From the NCBI RefSeq assembly GCF_017744695.1, contig NZ_JAGIAS010000006.1, forward strand, positions 399,506 to 463,505: 64,000 nucleotides of DNA. The letters are read 5' to 3'. Under the pieces are notes generated by a model. That model made no database searches, had not been told where the DNA came from, and saw only the letters and a program-made list of their open reading frames with translations. Positions 1-8,998 of the stretch are shown here, piece after piece. Both the position numbers and the translations under genes were made by a program. The number at the start of each line of letters is the position of its first letter. Position 1 is the first letter of the stretch. The stretch is from Dyadobacter sp. (lineage in GTDB: Bacteria > Bacteroidota > Bacteroidia > Cytophagales > Spirosomataceae).

Positions 1-57
1 AGAATTGTAGAAATGAACAGTCCAATAAGGTGCAGCGCACCGCAAGAATTGTAGAAC

Positions 58-1854
58 ATGAAAATCAGATATTGCAACATTGTGTGGATGTTGTTTTCGG
101 GATTTTTCATTCCGAATGTATTTGCACAGAATTACACCGCCGACGTCACCGCCACCGACGCAGTGGGCCGCAAGCTGCCGGATCATGCCGAAGTCGGCGA
201 TTTGAAAAAGGACAAATTCGTGGGGCTTTTTTACTGGACATGGCACACGCAGCAGGCCAAAAACAATCCTCCGCTGAACGTGACAGAATACCTCGCGCGA
301 GATCCGAAAGCTGTCCACGATTTCAAGAACCCTATCTGGCCGAAGCGCAGCAGTCCGTGGTTCTGGGCTGAGCCGTTATTTGGGTATTACATCGATACCG
401 ATGAATGGGTACTGCGCAAACACGCCGAAATGCTAGCCGACGCGGGCGTGGATATGATCATTTTTGACTGTACCAACGGCAACATTACCTGGAAGGAATC
501 GTACATGAAGCTTTGTGAAGTATTCACGCAAGCACGAAAGGATGGTGTTAACACGCCGCAAATCGCATTCATGCTGCCATTTTGGGTGAGTGACGGCGGA
601 AAGGAAATCATCCGTGAAATCTACCGCGACCTTTACAAGCCCGGTAAATACAAGGATCTGTGGTTTCAATGGAAAGGTAAACCGTTCATTATGGCCGATC
701 CGGCATTTACCGAAACAATGAAAGGCCAGCCGGCTCAGCCGGAACTGGAAAAGGAAATGCGGGAATTTTTCACATTCAGGCCCGGCCAGCCGGTATATAA
801 CAAAGGCCCCGAAAAAGCCGATCATTGGGGGTGGCTGGAAATTTACCCGCAGCATGGTTTTAGAAAAAATGCCGATGGAGGTTTCGAGCAAGCCACAGTG
901 GGTGTCGCGCAGAACTGGACCAAAGAACGGGGCCTGACCGCATTGAATGCAACCGGCTCGTTCGGGCGGAGCTACACGTATGCGAAAGGGCACATTACCG
1001 ATGCCGGCGCGGTGAATTACGGGCATAATTTCCAGGAACAATGGGACCGCGCGAGGGAAATCAATCCCGAACTGATATTTGTCACAGGCTGGAATGAGTG
1101 GATCGCCGGGCGTTATGACGTATGGCAACAGCAAACCAACGCATTCCCCGACGAATTCGATCAGGAAGGCAGCCGCGACATCGAGCCGATGAAAGGCGGG
1201 CACGGGGACAATTACTATTATCAGATGGCCGCCAATATCCGGCGCTTTAAGGGCCTGCCTGCGCCACAGCGTGCCTCGGCGGCAATTACCATTAAGGTTG
1301 ACGGGCAGTTTAAAGAATGGGAGCGCGTTTCGCCGACATTTAAGGCCCATAAGGGCAATACGCTTCACCGAAATAGCCCGGGCTGGGGTAGTATGGTTTA
1401 CCGCAATACCACGGGACGCAACGATATTGTGCTTTCCAAAGTCGCCCGTGATCAGGACCACATTTATTTTTACGTAGAGACCGCCAAAGCGCTCAGCCCG
1501 CCCACAGACCCAGGCTGGATGCGGCTTTTTATCAATACGGATCGGGACAAGAATACCGGTTGGGAAGGCAATGACTTTGTAATCAATCGCATTAACCCGG
1601 GGCCGAAAGCCATTGTCGAAAAAACGGATGCTGCCTGGAACTGGCAAAAAGCCGGGGAAGCGGAGTATTCTGTTTCGGGGAACAAGCTGGAAATCAAAGT
1701 TCCGAAATCTGTGCTGGGCATATCGGGAGAGCCCGATTTGGAATTTAAATGGAATGATAACATGCAGAATGACGGCGACGTGATGGATTTCTGGTTGAAC
1801 GGGGATACCGCGCCGGCGGGGCGGGGAAACTATCAATATAAGCCCGGAAAATAA
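58..1854 (+). CDS. Secreted glycoside hydrolase family 71/99-like protein
   Basis: The protein has 598 aa and an N-terminal signal peptide ending near VFAQ (about residue 24). Residues 50-390 read as a TIM-barrel of the GH71/GH99-like type: VGLFYWTWH near the start, a VDMIIFDCTNG strand, GKPFIMADP, and a late FVTGWNEWIAGR strand that carries a candidate acidic residue. Residues 400-598 look like a CBM9/DOMON-like carbohydrate-binding sandwich (VDGQFKEWERVSPTF...YFYVETAK...FINTDRDKNTGW). It probably cleaves an alpha-mannan-like or other glycan outside the inner membrane; the substrate cannot be read from sequence. The ATG at 58 puts the signal peptide at the N-terminus. A 12-bp direct repeat (AGAATTGTAGAA) lies at 1-12 and 45-56 just upstream, meaning unknown. 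Confidence 0.75.
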   Translation: MKIRYCNIVWMLFSGFFIPNVFAQNYTADVTATDAVGRKLPDHAEVGDLKKDKFVGLFYWTWHTQQAKNNPPLNVTEYLARDPKAVHDFKNPIWPKRSSPWFWAEPLFGYYIDTDEWVLRKHAEMLADAGVDMIIFDCTNGNITWKESYMKLCEVFTQARKDGVNTPQIAFMLPFWVSDGGKEIIREIYRDLYKPGKYKDLWFQWKGKPFIMADPAFTETMKGQPAQPELEKEMREFFTFRPGQPVYNKGPEKADHWGWLEIYPQHGFRKNADGGFEQATVGVAQNWTKERGLTALNATGSFGRSYTYAKGHITDAGAVNYGHNFQEQWDRAREINPELIFVTGWNEWIAGRYDVWQQQTNAFPDEFDQEGSRDIEPMKGGHGDNYYYQMAANIRRFKGLPAPQRASAAITIKVDGQFKEWERVSPTFKAHKGNTLHRNSPGWGSMVYRNTTGRNDIVLSKVARDQDHIYFYVETAKALSPPTDPGWMRLFINTDRDKNTGWEGNDFVINRINPGPKAIVEKTDAAWNWQKAGEAEYSVSGNKLEIKVPKSVLGISGEPDLEFKWNDNMQNDGDVMDFWLNGDTAPAGRGNYQYKPGK

Positions 1855-1954
1855 CTGAACCCTACCGAACGGAGATCGGGTAACGTGATTGTAAATCAAT
1901 ACATTGAGATTGAAGGTTTCAATTTTCAATGTTAAACCAAATACATCACGAACG

Positions 1955-2989
1955 ATGAAAAAATTAAATGAAGCGGGACGAATAGTACTGAGTGCAGTTG
2001 CTTTGAGTTTAGCCGCGTACAATGCGAACGCACAGGTAGGGATCGGGACGACGTTGCCACAGGCACGATTGCATGTTCATGATGGATCGGTACTGGCCAC
2101 CAGTAAAAGTATGGATCCTCAGAATCATCCGTTGTATGATCCGTCAAATCCAACGCCTATCGAATATATGGTCAAATGGTTTTACGACAAGAGTGCTTTC
2201 AGGGTTGTAAGTCAAGCTGTTGGCGGAGGCATTTTAGATCCGTTAACGACGGGCAATTTTTCGTTTGCCTCAGGATTTGAAGTTTCCGCGCAAGGTATTG
2301 CAGGAACGGCGCTGGGAATAAAAACATCGGCGAGTGGGCGGGCTTCGCTGGCGACGGGATATTTTTCGGCCGCAAGTGGTCTACAGTCGTTCGCGCACGG
2401 GACTTTTTGCACAGCTAACGGAGATCGTTCCGTTGCAATGGGTTATCAGGTTTCGACCAACCAAAAAAGCAGCTCATTCATATTCGGGGATGGCAGTGGT
2501 GTTTCACAAAATGATGCTGATAACCAGATGATGATGCGGTTTGCGGGAGGATACAAATTATATAGTAGCGCTAATGCCGGTACAGGTGTTTTCCTATCCC
2601 CTAATGGGAATGCATGGTCGATGGTTTCCGACGTCAACAAAAAAGAAAACTTTGCCCCTGTTAATGGCGAGGACTTCCTGCAAAAGATTAGCAAGATGAG
2701 CCTGACATCATGGAACTATAAAGGTCAGGATCCTAAGCAATACCGCCACTACGGACCAATGGCGCAGGATTTTTACAAAGCATTCGGACAAGACGCGTAT
2801 GGCACGATCGGATCGGACACAACCATTAACCAGGCAGATTTCGACGGCGTGAACCTGATAGCCGTGCAGGCATTGATTCGAAGAATGGAAGAAATGAGTG
2901 CGGAGATTGCCACAATCAAGACTGAGTTGGCAGCGGCCCGATCCGAACAGGGAAGGAAGAAGAAACGTATACTGGCGGTTCGGAAGTAG
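1955..2989 (+). CDS. YadA-head-like adhesin with C-terminal S74 chaperone domain (copy 1)
   Basis: The ATG at 1955 is preferred over the upstream 1904 start because it begins the signal peptide MKKLNEAGRIVLSAVALSL...ANAQ (344 aa). The middle (about 90-175) holds short YadA/Hep_Hag-like head repeats (SFASGFEVSAQGIAGTALG, SASGRASLATGYFSAASG) typical of trimeric beta-roll fibres. The C-terminus is a peptidase S74 intramolecular chaperone: SDVNKKENF gives a Ser225-Lys230 dyad spaced as in phage tail-spike chaperones, followed by SWNYKGQDPKQYRHYGPMAQDF. In that family the domain drives trimerisation and may cleave itself off. A basic coiled-coil tail (RRMEEMSAEIATIKTEL) ends the protein. It is a tandem paralogue of the next gene. 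Cell-surface location is inferred. Confidence 0.8.
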   Translation: MKKLNEAGRIVLSAVALSLAAYNANAQVGIGTTLPQARLHVHDGSVLATSKSMDPQNHPLYDPSNPTPIEYMVKWFYDKSAFRVVSQAVGGGILDPLTTGNFSFASGFEVSAQGIAGTALGIKTSASGRASLATGYFSAASGLQSFAHGTFCTANGDRSVAMGYQVSTNQKSSSFIFGDGSGVSQNDADNQMMMRFAGGYKLYSSANAGTGVFLSPNGNAWSMVSDVNKKENFAPVNGEDFLQKISKMSLTSWNYKGQDPKQYRHYGPMAQDFYKAFGQDAYGTIGSDTTINQADFDGVNLIAVQALIRRMEEMSAEIATIKTELAAARSEQGRKKKRILAVRK

Positions 2990-3121
2990 TATCCGTGGAA
3001 CTACTACATTCCGGCAAATAAACATAAAGAACCACTCGGGTATCGATCTGTGTGATTGTAGAGTAATTGGCTGACATTCGGCATTAAAATGTCAAATGTT
3101 AAACTTTTACAATCACGCACG

Positions 3122-4216
3122 ATGAAACATTTAAAGAATGCAGGGCGCATTGCATTGGGTGCAATGGCTTTGAGTTTGATTACACACTTTTCCAAAGCCC
3201 AGGTTGGGATCGGTACCGAAACACCGCAGGCTAAGTTGCATGTACATGATGGCTCATTTTTGATTACAACGCCCCAGTTACCGGCCGAAAATGATCCATT
3301 TTACGATCCGGGAATGCCGGAACCCATGGAGTATGGTTTGTTATGGGCGCAGAGCAAAGGCGCTTTTCGATCAATAGGGCAGCGCGTAGGAGTAGCAGGG
3401 CTCGACCCGAATGGTTTTGGAGCATTTTCGTTCGCAGTGGGTTACGAAACCTTCGCTACCGGGAATAGCGCTTTTTCTTTTGGGCAACGGACATCTGCAA
3501 GCGGAATGGGCTCCTTCGCCGGTGGGTTTAGCACGAGTGCGTCAGGTAATTATTCATACGCTTATGGGAGCCAAACCCTGGCAAGCGGACACAATGCGAT
3601 TGCTTTGGGAAGCGGTGCCATTGCAGACGCAACCAATTCTGTCGTCATTGGGAACGGCTCGACCAACGGCAAAACAGGCTCCTTTGTTTTGGGTTATGGA
3701 AATACACAAGTCAAGAGCGTTTCCAATTATCAAATGACAATGGCATTTACAGGTGGCTACCGATTGTATACGGATAATATGGCTACCGTCGGAGTTCTCC
3801 TTCCAGCCAATGGAAATGCCTGGCAGGTTACTTCTGACGTAAACAAGAAGGAAAACTTCGCCCCGGTCAACGGCGAGGACTTTTTGAATAAAATCGCCAG
3901 AATGAACCTCACATCCTGGAACTACAAAGGTCAGGACCCGAGGACACTCCGGCACTACGGCCCCATGGCGCAGGATTTTTTTGCGGCATTCGGGAAAGAT
4001 GAATATGGCACGATCGGGACTGACACGACGATCAACCAGGCGGATTTCGATGGCATTAATCTGATTGCCATTCAGGCGTTGGCTAAGAGGACTGAGCAGT
4101 TGGAGAAGCAAAACCATGAGTTGCTGGTAGAGCTGGCGGAAATCAAGGCTCAACTGGCAACAAGCAACAGAATGCCCGGAGGAAGTAAGGAAACGGGGTT
4201 TGCAGTGAAAAAATGA
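3122..4216 (+). CDS. YadA-head-like adhesin with C-terminal S74 chaperone domain (copy 2)
   Basis: This 364-aa paralogue of the preceding gene has the same order: signal peptide (MKHLKNAGRIALGAMALSL...SKAQ), the conserved VGIGTETPQAKLHVHDGS segment after it, head repeats (SFGQRTSASGMGSFAGGFS, NYSYAYGSQTLASGHNAIALGSGA), an S74 chaperone with Ser238-Lys243, and a longer coiled coil (KRTEQLEKQNHELLVELAEIKAQL). The ATG at 3122 matches the aligned start of copy 1. The roughly 70 bp upstream also resemble those of copy 1, so the duplication included the promoter region. Its TGA overlaps an in-frame ATG of the next ORF, so the three genes are probably co-expressed. The two copies differ most in the head repeats. 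Confidence 0.8.
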   Translation: MKHLKNAGRIALGAMALSLITHFSKAQVGIGTETPQAKLHVHDGSFLITTPQLPAENDPFYDPGMPEPMEYGLLWAQSKGAFRSIGQRVGVAGLDPNGFGAFSFAVGYETFATGNSAFSFGQRTSASGMGSFAGGFSTSASGNYSYAYGSQTLASGHNAIALGSGAIADATNSVVIGNGSTNGKTGSFVLGYGNTQVKSVSNYQMTMAFTGGYRLYTDNMATVGVLLPANGNAWQVTSDVNKKENFAPVNGEDFLNKIARMNLTSWNYKGQDPRTLRHYGPMAQDFFAAFGKDEYGTIGTDTTINQADFDGINLIAIQALAKRTEQLEKQNHELLVELAEIKAQLATSNRMPGGSKETGFAVKK

Positions 4217-4245
4217 ATATCGGTTCACACACAAAATTTTTACAA

Positions 4246-5241
4246 ATGAAGATCAAAACATCAATTGCGTTGGCATTGTGTTGTATATGGTCGATGCAGG
4301 TGCAATCGCAGATTGTAACAGGAAATAGTATGTATGTCAAAATCGGGACGATATTGGCGATGGACAGCCTCGTTTTGGTGCCCAGCGAAGATCTCAATCT
4401 CGGCAACAACTATTCGCTCACGGTAGAACATACCGCTGTGCCGGGTAACCCGAACGCCAGTATTAACAAGAAGTATGTTTTCAATAATCCGGTCAATTTT
4501 CACGGGAATTTGGGTATTATATACGATCCGGCCGAGTTGAATGGCAATACGGAATCCCTGTTGGAGTTGGCGAATTCATGGTCGGATGAGTCGGGGTTTG
4601 TGACGATGTCAGGCTCTGCACGTGACCTGGGTTTGCACTTTGTGTCCAAGGACGTCGCCGACCTGGACATTAAGTTGCTTACGCTCGTAAATGCTCAAAG
4701 CGCGCTGCCGGTTACGCTGGTGACATTCGATGCGGAAAAGGAAGGAAGAAGTGTGAAGTTATCGTGGAAAACGTCCTTTGAAACAAACAGCGATTTCTTT
4801 GAAATCCAGCGAAGCCATGACGCAAAAGATTGGAAGGCATTGGATCAGGTGCGGTCGGCGGGTGAAAGCAGCCGGCAATCAAGCTATGGTTATATAGATG
4901 CTAAGCCGGTTACAGGGACGGGTTACTACCGGTTGAAAATGGTTGACCGTGACGGCACTTTTGCATTCAGTCAGATCCGGAAAGTATTGTGGGACGGATC
5001 GGATCTGGTTGTCTTCCCCAACCCGGCAGGCGATCGGCTTGAAATGGGCGTAAAAGACTGGTCAAAGGTCACGAAGATCAGTGTATTGAATGCCGGCGGT
5101 AACGTTGTCAAGGAAGCCCGTGGAATAAATGGACCAAAGGAGAAATATGTTCCTTTAACCGGCTTCCAACCGGGGACTTACATTCTGCAGGTCGAATATG
5201 GTGACGGAAGCTCCGAACGTGCACATTTTGTCAAGTACTGA
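4246..5241 (+). CDS. T9SS C-terminal sorting-domain protein (secreted, function unknown)
   Basis: The ATG at 4246 starts a good signal peptide (MKIKTSIALALCCIWSMQVQSQ); an in-frame ATG at 4213 overlapping the previous stop codon would place 11 polar residues before it. The protein (331 aa) has an N-terminal beta-rich region of unknown fold, then the Bacteroidota linker LPVTLVTFDAEKEGRSVKLSWKT...YYRLKMVDRDG, an Ig/FnIII-like module. It ends in a type A T9SS sorting domain (VVFPNPAGDRLEM...FQPGTYILQVEYGDGS). It should cross the outer membrane by T9SS and be anchored or released. Its position after two S74 adhesins suggests one surface-structure operon, but no catalytic motif is visible. Confidence 0.7.
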   Translation: MKIKTSIALALCCIWSMQVQSQIVTGNSMYVKIGTILAMDSLVLVPSEDLNLGNNYSLTVEHTAVPGNPNASINKKYVFNNPVNFHGNLGIIYDPAELNGNTESLLELANSWSDESGFVTMSGSARDLGLHFVSKDVADLDIKLLTLVNAQSALPVTLVTFDAEKEGRSVKLSWKTSFETNSDFFEIQRSHDAKDWKALDQVRSAGESSRQSSYGYIDAKPVTGTGYYRLKMVDRDGTFAFSQIRKVLWDGSDLVVFPNPAGDRLEMGVKDWSKVTKISVLNAGGNVVKEARGINGPKEKYVPLTGFQPGTYILQVEYGDGSSERAHFVKY

Positions 5242-5250
5242 TATTCCCCG

Positions 5251-5294
5251 ATCCGGGCTATGGTGTTGCCGGTAACGCACACAATAGCCCGGAT
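5251..5294 (+). terminator. Hairpin after the T9SS cargo gene
   Basis: ATCCGGGCTA (5251-5260) pairs with TAGCCCGGAT (5285-5294), and the intervening bases can pair further (GTG/CAC). There is no clear T run, so factor-independent termination is only possible. Confidence 0.4.
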
Positions 5295-5399
5295 TCTGAT
5301 TTTAATCCTAATTATCATAGTAAAATTACCGGCTTGCCGGGTTTAGTTACCAATACTTATTCAACGAAATTCCTTAACCCTGCTTTCCTTCTCGATCGT

Positions 5400-8300
5400 A
5401 TGCCGCCATTCCGAAGTGCTTTCAGAATCGGTCTGTCATTGCTGACCGCCTGCCTGTTGTTCTATGCACAAAGTTGCAAATCTCCCAAAAAGTCTGGCCA
5501 GAATGTAACGGTGGCCAACACGCCTCAGAAAGCTGAACCGGACATTTACGCAGAACATATCCGGACGACTGGCTTCCAAACGCCGGAAGATGAACGCCTC
5601 AGTTTTGTACTCCCCGAAGGTTTCGAAGTGACCCTTTTTGCTTCCGAACCAGACATTACCAAACCGATGAACATGGAGTTCGATGATCGGGGTCGGTTGT
5701 GGGTGACGCAATCATCGGAATATCCGGTGGCAGCGGGAGAAAGTGACGGCAAGGACCGGATCACGATCCTCGAAGACAAAAACGGCGATGGCCGGGCCGA
5801 TACTTTCACGCATTTCGACGATAACCTCAATATCCCGATCGGCATTATGCCTGTTGCCGACGGCGCGATCGGGTACAGCATTCCCAATCTTTATCATTTC
5901 AAAGACGCTAATAACGACGGTAAGGCCGACAGCAGGGAAGTGCTGCTTGGTGGTTTCGGGCATAAGGACACGCATGGGATGGTGAATAACCTCATGCGCG
6001 GGTACGACGGCTGGCTGCATGTGTGCCACGGTTTCTCTAATGTGTCGAACGTTGCGGGGACGGATGGCGATTCGATACGTATGACTTCCGGGAATACTTT
6101 CAGGGTGAAAATGGATGGGAGCCACGTGGAGCAGACTACCTTCGGGCGCGTGAACCCATTCGGCTACGCCTATGATGAGAAGGGCTATTTGTATTCCGTG
6201 GATTGCCATACCAAACCTATTACCCAGCTGATATTTGGCGGAGATTATCCGCATTTCGGGAAGAAGGCACCTGTCGGGCTGGGTTTTGCACCGGCGATGA
6301 TGACATACGACCTAGGTTCGACCGCATTGGCAGGACTGATTTATTACACGGGAAGACAATTTCCGGCCAGGTACCGCGGCAGTTTTTTCACCGGCGATGT
6401 GGTCACCTGCCGCATCGACCGGAATACGGTTAGCTTTAATGGTTCAACACCCTCTTCAAAAAAGGAAGAGCCGCTCCTGATCAGCAAAGATCCGTGGTTC
6501 AGGCCGGTAGATATCAAAGTAGGGCCGGATGGGGCCCTTTACATTGCCGACTTTTATAACAGGATCATCGGACATTATGAAGTCGCCTTAAATCATCCAG
6601 GTCGCGACCGGGTTAGCGGGCGGATTTGGAAGGTGACTTATAAGGGCACCGAGGCACATGAAAACCTGCCGGTTACCGATTGGTCGAAAGCCCCGATAGC
6701 ACAACTGTTGGAAGGGCTGAAACATCCGCAGTTGAATACACGCCTCAAAGTGGCCGACCGGCTTGTGGATACCTGGAAGGAGCGTGCTATCGTACCGGTA
6801 AAGGGCCTTTTGGGCCACGCCGATGCCGTTGCTCAGGTACATGCATTGTGGATATTACACCGGCTTGGCGCGCTCGACGACCGGCTACTGGATAATGCAT
6901 TGGTAAGCACCGACCAGGCAGTGAAAATTCATGCATTGCGTATTTTGGGAGAGCGAAATGCGATCACCGATGCGCATTACCAAACGGTTACCGAAGTAAT
7001 AAAATCTGATGATCCGTTTATCCGTAGAGGAGCTGCGGAGGTTTTGACGCGTTTCCCCAAGCCTGAAAATCTGGCGTTGTTGATGGATTTGTATGAAAAA
7101 ACGTTGCCTGAGGACACGCATTTGCGCTATACTGCATTGCTGGGCGTTCGTAACAACCTGAAAAATACCAGCGTGATGTGGCGCGTTCCTGCGATGCGAT
7201 GGACGGACAGGCAATTGGCACTGCTGAATAAAGCGCTATTGGATGAGCCGTCATCCGCGGGCGCTGCATTCGTGCTCAACTACACGCTCACGCACGAGCT
7301 GGATTCCAACGACCTTTTGAATAACCTCGAATACATTGGCCGGCTCGCAGCGCCTTACCAGATCGAGAAGGCTATTGGCCTCATCAATGCGAAGTTTGCC
7401 CATGAACCGGAAAAGCAGCTTTCGCTGTATCGTACAATTCAGGCGGGTATACGGCAAAGCGGAGCTGCGCCGAGTCCGAAAATGGTTGCCTGGGGCGAAC
7501 AGTTGGCCCGTAAATTTTTGGACAATATATCGGCTGAGGCCGAAACGTGGAAAATCAGAAAAGTTGCTAAGGATGCCGATCCGGTGAATTCCTGGACTGT
7601 TTCCGAGCACTTTCTCGTAGATGTAATGCCTGCATTTCGAATTGTTTTAAGCGAAAAAGGAGGCTATGGGCCGCAATCGGCATTGTACTCGGTGCCGTTC
7701 AAGCTGCCGTCGACATTGAAAATGAATGTGTTTGATAATGATGTCCATAATCGCGCCGAGAAAAGGGGCATTTCGAAAAACTCGGTAAAAATCCGCTTAG
7801 CCGATAGCGGAAAGGTCGTGGCGGAGTATCGGGTTAATCAGGCGGAGCCTATGCAGTTCAGGGAACTGATCCGCAATGCCACATTCAATCTGGCCGGGTA
7901 TGAAGGGCAAATGGGGTATATCGAGGCACTGGACAGCTCGCGCACGGGTTCGATTGGCATCGGTCAGTTTGAGCCGGCTGTCGTTACGATTCCCAAAATA
8001 GGGCCATCCACCACTTCGGAACAAAGGATTGCAGCTGCGGAAATTGCCGGAGAGTATCGTATTCAATCCCTTCAACCTGCATTGAGAAGTATTTTGCAAA
8101 CCAGATGGATGGATTACACGGTAAGAAGTGCCGCTGCGGGGGCGCTGATGAACATTGATCCAAAAGGAAATACGGATGTGCTTTCGGATGTGTTCAACGA
8201 TCCGGCGGAGCTGCCGACCCTGCGAGAGAAACTTGCCGTGGCCCTCGGGCAGGCAGCGTCTCCGTCGGTTTACGAAATATTGAAAAAGCAACTGGCAACT

Positions 8301-8966
8301 GGCGCACGTAATCTTCAGATCGTAATTGCGACCGTACTGGCCAATACTTCGGAAGGTATAGGCTATTTGTTGAATGCATTCAAAGACGAGGAGCTTGGGG
8401 CCGATATCGCCACCGAGGTGCCGGTGCAGGAACGGCTTACCAACAATGCGGACGCTTCGCAGCAAACCCAAATGAGGCAGCTGCTTACATCGGGGGCATC
8501 TGAGCGGGAAGAACGTCAGAAGCTGATCGATGCACGCATTGCGAATTTCAAACCGGCTGCTACGTTTTCAGACGCAGGAAAGGTCATTTTTGTACAGAAT
8601 TGCAGCGGTTGCCACCAGATACAGGGCTCGGGAGGGCTCGTTGGACCGCAACTTGACGGCATCGGGAACTGGGGCCATAAGGCATTAACCCAAAAAATCC
8701 TTGACCCCAACAGGAATATAACTGAGGCGTTTCGTACTTATAATATCACATTGAAAAATGAAAAGACCCTCACGGGCTTGTACCGCAGGACCGAAGGCGA
8801 GACGATTGTGTTCGCGGACATGACAGGACAGGAGTTTTCGGTGGCAAAAGGCGATATGAAAGAATACCGGGCGTCCAAGTACACTTTAATGCCCGACCAG
8901 TTCCGCAATATCATTCCTGAAAAGGACTTTTATGCATTGCTCGACTACCTGTTGGGGGTAAAATGA
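5400..8966 (+). CDS. PVC-type haem-binding CxxCH lipoprotein with dehydrogenase-like propeller and HEAT repeats
   Basis: The ATG at 5400 begins an export signal with a lipobox-like end (SLLTAC or YAQSC; both cysteines are candidates), giving 1188 aa. Domains in order: a membrane-bound-dehydrogenase-like beta-propeller (about 60-420; FDDRGRLWVTQSSEYP, ILEDKNGDGRADTFTHFDD, DGALYIADFYNRIIGHYE), an alpha-helical HEAT-like region (about 440-740), a beta-rich insert with further HEAT-like repeats, and a C-terminal cytochrome c domain with the haem motif CSGCH and a distal LMPDQF segment giving a possible axial Met. Such proteins are common in Planctomycetes and Bacteroidota and are thought to oxidise sugars or alcohols in the periplasm; the substrate is unknown. 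It opens a run of three + strand genes continued by a VCBS protein and a sugar isomerase-like gene. Confidence 0.8.
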   Translation: MPPFRSAFRIGLSLLTACLLFYAQSCKSPKKSGQNVTVANTPQKAEPDIYAEHIRTTGFQTPEDERLSFVLPEGFEVTLFASEPDITKPMNMEFDDRGRLWVTQSSEYPVAAGESDGKDRITILEDKNGDGRADTFTHFDDNLNIPIGIMPVADGAIGYSIPNLYHFKDANNDGKADSREVLLGGFGHKDTHGMVNNLMRGYDGWLHVCHGFSNVSNVAGTDGDSIRMTSGNTFRVKMDGSHVEQTTFGRVNPFGYAYDEKGYLYSVDCHTKPITQLIFGGDYPHFGKKAPVGLGFAPAMMTYDLGSTALAGLIYYTGRQFPARYRGSFFTGDVVTCRIDRNTVSFNGSTPSSKKEEPLLISKDPWFRPVDIKVGPDGALYIADFYNRIIGHYEVALNHPGRDRVSGRIWKVTYKGTEAHENLPVTDWSKAPIAQLLEGLKHPQLNTRLKVADRLVDTWKERAIVPVKGLLGHADAVAQVHALWILHRLGALDDRLLDNALVSTDQAVKIHALRILGERNAITDAHYQTVTEVIKSDDPFIRRGAAEVLTRFPKPENLALLMDLYEKTLPEDTHLRYTALLGVRNNLKNTSVMWRVPAMRWTDRQLALLNKALLDEPSSAGAAFVLNYTLTHELDSNDLLNNLEYIGRLAAPYQIEKAIGLINAKFAHEPEKQLSLYRTIQAGIRQSGAAPSPKMVAWGEQLARKFLDNISAEAETWKIRKVAKDADPVNSWTVSEHFLVDVMPAFRIVLSEKGGYGPQSALYSVPFKLPSTLKMNVFDNDVHNRAEKRGISKNSVKIRLADSGKVVAEYRVNQAEPMQFRELIRNATFNLAGYEGQMGYIEALDSSRTGSIGIGQFEPAVVTIPKIGPSTTSEQRIAAAEIAGEYRIQSLQPALRSILQTRWMDYTVRSAAAGALMNIDPKGNTDVLSDVFNDPAELPTLREKLAVALGQAASPSVYEILKKQLATGARNLQIVIATVLANTSEGIGYLLNAFKDEELGADIATEVPVQERLTNNADASQQTQMRQLLTSGASEREERQKLIDARIANFKPAATFSDAGKVIFVQNCSGCHQIQGSGGLVGPQLDGIGNWGHKALTQKILDPNRNITEAFRTYNITLKNEKTLTGLYRRTEGETIVFADMTGQEFSVAKGDMKEYRASKYTLMPDQFRNIIPEKDFYALLDYLLGVK

Positions 8967-8998
8967 TATTTGAGTATTAATCCTAACCCATAAATCCG

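Noticed and set aside
433..2022. 529-aa open frame on the - strand
   Set aside because: It is antisense to the GH71/99-like gene, has no recognisable domain, and the + strand gene has a clear signal peptide and fold.
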